DNA of 37,113 nt, taken from assembly GCA_937127445.1 (NCBI GenBank), contig CAKZLY010000011.1, forward strand, positions 1-37,113, in the 5' to 3' direction. This DNA is from Eximiradius sp. Its GTDB lineage: Bacteria > Bacteroidota > Ignavibacteria > Kapaibacteriales > UBA2268. A program made the translations under genes and the position numbers. The notes below the pieces were generated by a model, which saw only the letters and a program-made list of their open reading frames with translations, was not told the DNA's origin and did not search any database. Positions 35,868-37,113 of this stretch are shown here, piece by piece (position 1 is the first letter of the stretch; each line of letters opens with the position of its first letter).

Positions 35868-37113
35868 ATGAAACTTAATGTTAAACTTTACACATTTATT
35901 GGCGGTATAGTTGTTATCGCTTTTGTTATTTTTGGAGTTAACACTTATAATTTCCAAAAAAAGGTGATCGACCGAACATATCAAGAATCAATTCAGGAGT
36001 ATTTAAACAATTACACACAGATGATTAATCTGGAAGTCGAATCGAAACAAAAATCTTCTTCTATTGGTATTAACCTTGCAAGTAATTATTTAAAATCTTT
36101 AGGTAGCATCACAGAAACCTCTGAACAAGTAGATGTCAACGAACATTCGTTAAACAAATGGATAGTTGCCGGCAAGCAAGTTCAAAATAATGCAGATATT
36201 ATATCAACCATTGAAGGATTTGGGATTAAAGCAGCCTCAATATTTCAAAAAACCTCAAAAGGCTATGTAAGAATAGCAACAAACGTTAAATCTAAAGAAG
36301 GGAAGTTGGTTTTAGGTACAGTTGTCCCGTTTGATAGCCCAGTTATTCAAGCCATTGAAAAAGGTGAAATATACACTGGTAGATTAAAAATAATTGATAC
36401 TTGGTACTTATCATCTTTTGCCCCAATTAGAGTAAATGGTGTAATTAAAGGAATGATTGGTGTCGGGGAACCAGAAATAAATTATCAAGGTTTTTCAGAA
36501 GATTTCAAAACTAAAAAATATTTCGGTTCTGGTTATCCTTATATTGTTGATGAAAATGGTGTTCTGACAGCTCACCCGCAATCGGTTGGATTATCAGTCG
36601 CCGAGTACGACTTTTTCAAGGAAATGAAAGAAAAGAAAAATGGTTTTGTTGTATATGAATGGAAAGGCAGAGAAAAAACACAATATTTTAGATATATAGA
36701 ACCTATAAAAAGTTTTATAACAGTGGGTTGGTACACAGAAGACTATGAAGCAATTTTTGATGAATTAAGAAACACTTTAATTGTTGAAATCTTGATTGCA
36801 CTGTTAGTAGTTATTGCTGTTATTTATTTTGTAGTGCGTTCGGTGATGAAACAGCTTGGTGCCGACCCGAAAGAACTTCAAGAAATATCTAACAAGGTTG
36901 CAGAAGGTGATTTTTCGATGAATATCAACTTGAAACAAGGAGATACGAATAGTTTGCTTGCATCAATGAACAAGATGGTTCAAACTGTCAAGTCAATGGT
37001 TCAGGACGTTCAGAAATTGGGCAATTCCGCAACAGAAGGCAAACTTGATGTAAGAGCAGACGCATCAAAATTCCAGGGCGAATATAAGCAATTAGTTCAA
37101 GGATTAAATAGCA
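35868..37113 (+). CDS. Methyl-accepting chemotaxis protein, Cache3-Cache2 sensor type (cut by window end)
   Basis: The reading frame stays open for 415 codons to the end of the window. A first membrane helix (about residues 10-30) is followed by a periplasmic sensor (about 35-300) with the Cache_3-Cache_2-like run ASIFQKTSKGYVRIATNV, WYLSSFAPIRVNGVIKG and PYIVDENGVLTAHPQSVG. A second membrane helix (about 304-325) and HAMP-type segments come next (LGADPKELQEISNKVAEGDF, then a second similar unit). The signalling hairpin would lie beyond the window. AAGGG precedes the ATG by 8 bases. Such receptors usually control flagellar or pilus motility; the ligand is unknown. Confidence 0.88.
   Translation, partial: MKLNVKLYTFIGGIVVIAFVIFGVNTYNFQKKVIDRTYQESIQEYLNNYTQMINLEVESKQKSSSIGINLASNYLKSLGSITETSEQVDVNEHSLNKWIVAGKQVQNNADIISTIEGFGIKAASIFQKTSKGYVRIATNVKSKEGKLVLGTVVPFDSPVIQAIEKGEIYTGRLKIIDTWYLSSFAPIRVNGVIKGMIGVGEPEINYQGFSEDFKTKKYFGSGYPYIVDENGVLTAHPQSVGLSVAEYDFFKEMKEKKNGFVVYEWKGREKTQYFRYIEPIKSFITVGWYTEDYEAIFDELRNTLIVEILIALLVVIAVIYFVVRSVMKQLGADPKELQEISNKVAEGDFSMNINLKQGDTNSLLASMNKMVQTVKSMVQDVQKLGNSATEGKLDVRADASKFQGEYKQLVQGLNS

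Overview
The window looks like a chromosomal piece of an AT-rich, Gram-negative-type bacterium of the Bacteroidota/Chlorobi side of the FCB group. An Ignavibacteria- or Kapabacteria-like member is my best guess (inference). Three things support this. The promoter before the tRNA cluster matches the Bacteroidota primary-sigma consensus (TTTG-N19-TATTTTTG). The ribosomal protein and RNA polymerase block has the gene order usual for these groups. Envelope genes include a lipobox lipoprotein, a class A penicillin-binding protein and an MscS channel. No species can be named from this sequence alone.

Positions 1-12430 (minus strand) hold the transcription/translation core, read right to left: promoter, tRNA-Tyr, tRNA-Gly(UCC), tRNA-Gly(CCC), tRNA-Thr, tRNA-Trp, secE, nusG, rplK, rplA, an L10-leader-like RNA, rplJ, rplL, two terminator-like hairpins, rpoB, rpoC and a final terminator. 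There is no tuf gene between the Thr and Trp tRNAs.

Positions 12643-20169 (plus strand) hold a stand-alone DsbD N-terminal-like domain plus a secreted redoxin; a pair of palindromic repeats; a UDP-sugar dehydrogenase-dtd-rimM-trmD run with overlapping ends; and a signalling cassette of a GAF histidine kinase, a single-domain receiver and a receiver-SpoIIE phosphatase. Positions 20166-25079 (minus) hold an MscS channel, a PAS histidine kinase and an endonuclease-type MutL in one tight run. Positions 25403-29638 (plus) hold a J-domain coiled-coil protein, a class A penicillin-binding protein and a lipoprotein.

Positions 29672-35476 (minus) hold the most unusual part: ten compact, intact phage-type genes. 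They are a Mu-I-like protease/scaffold, an HK97-fold capsid protein, a capsid cement protein (DUF2190-like), a gp36/DUF1320-like connector, a holin-like membrane protein, a secreted Cys/His lysin, a small beta-rich protein, a fibre-like protein, a two-TM membrane protein and a DUF935 (Mu gp29-like) portal. No terminase, transposase, integrase, tail tube, sheath, tape measure or baseplate gene is in or beside the block. It sits between a host lipoprotein gene, with which it shares a bidirectional terminator, and a chemoreceptor gene. A host-type promoter-like site lies just ahead of its first gene. It may be a decayed prophage, a split gene-transfer-agent-like locus, or a domesticated capsid-plus-lysis operon. 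Positions 35868-37113 start a Cache-domain chemoreceptor that runs off the window.
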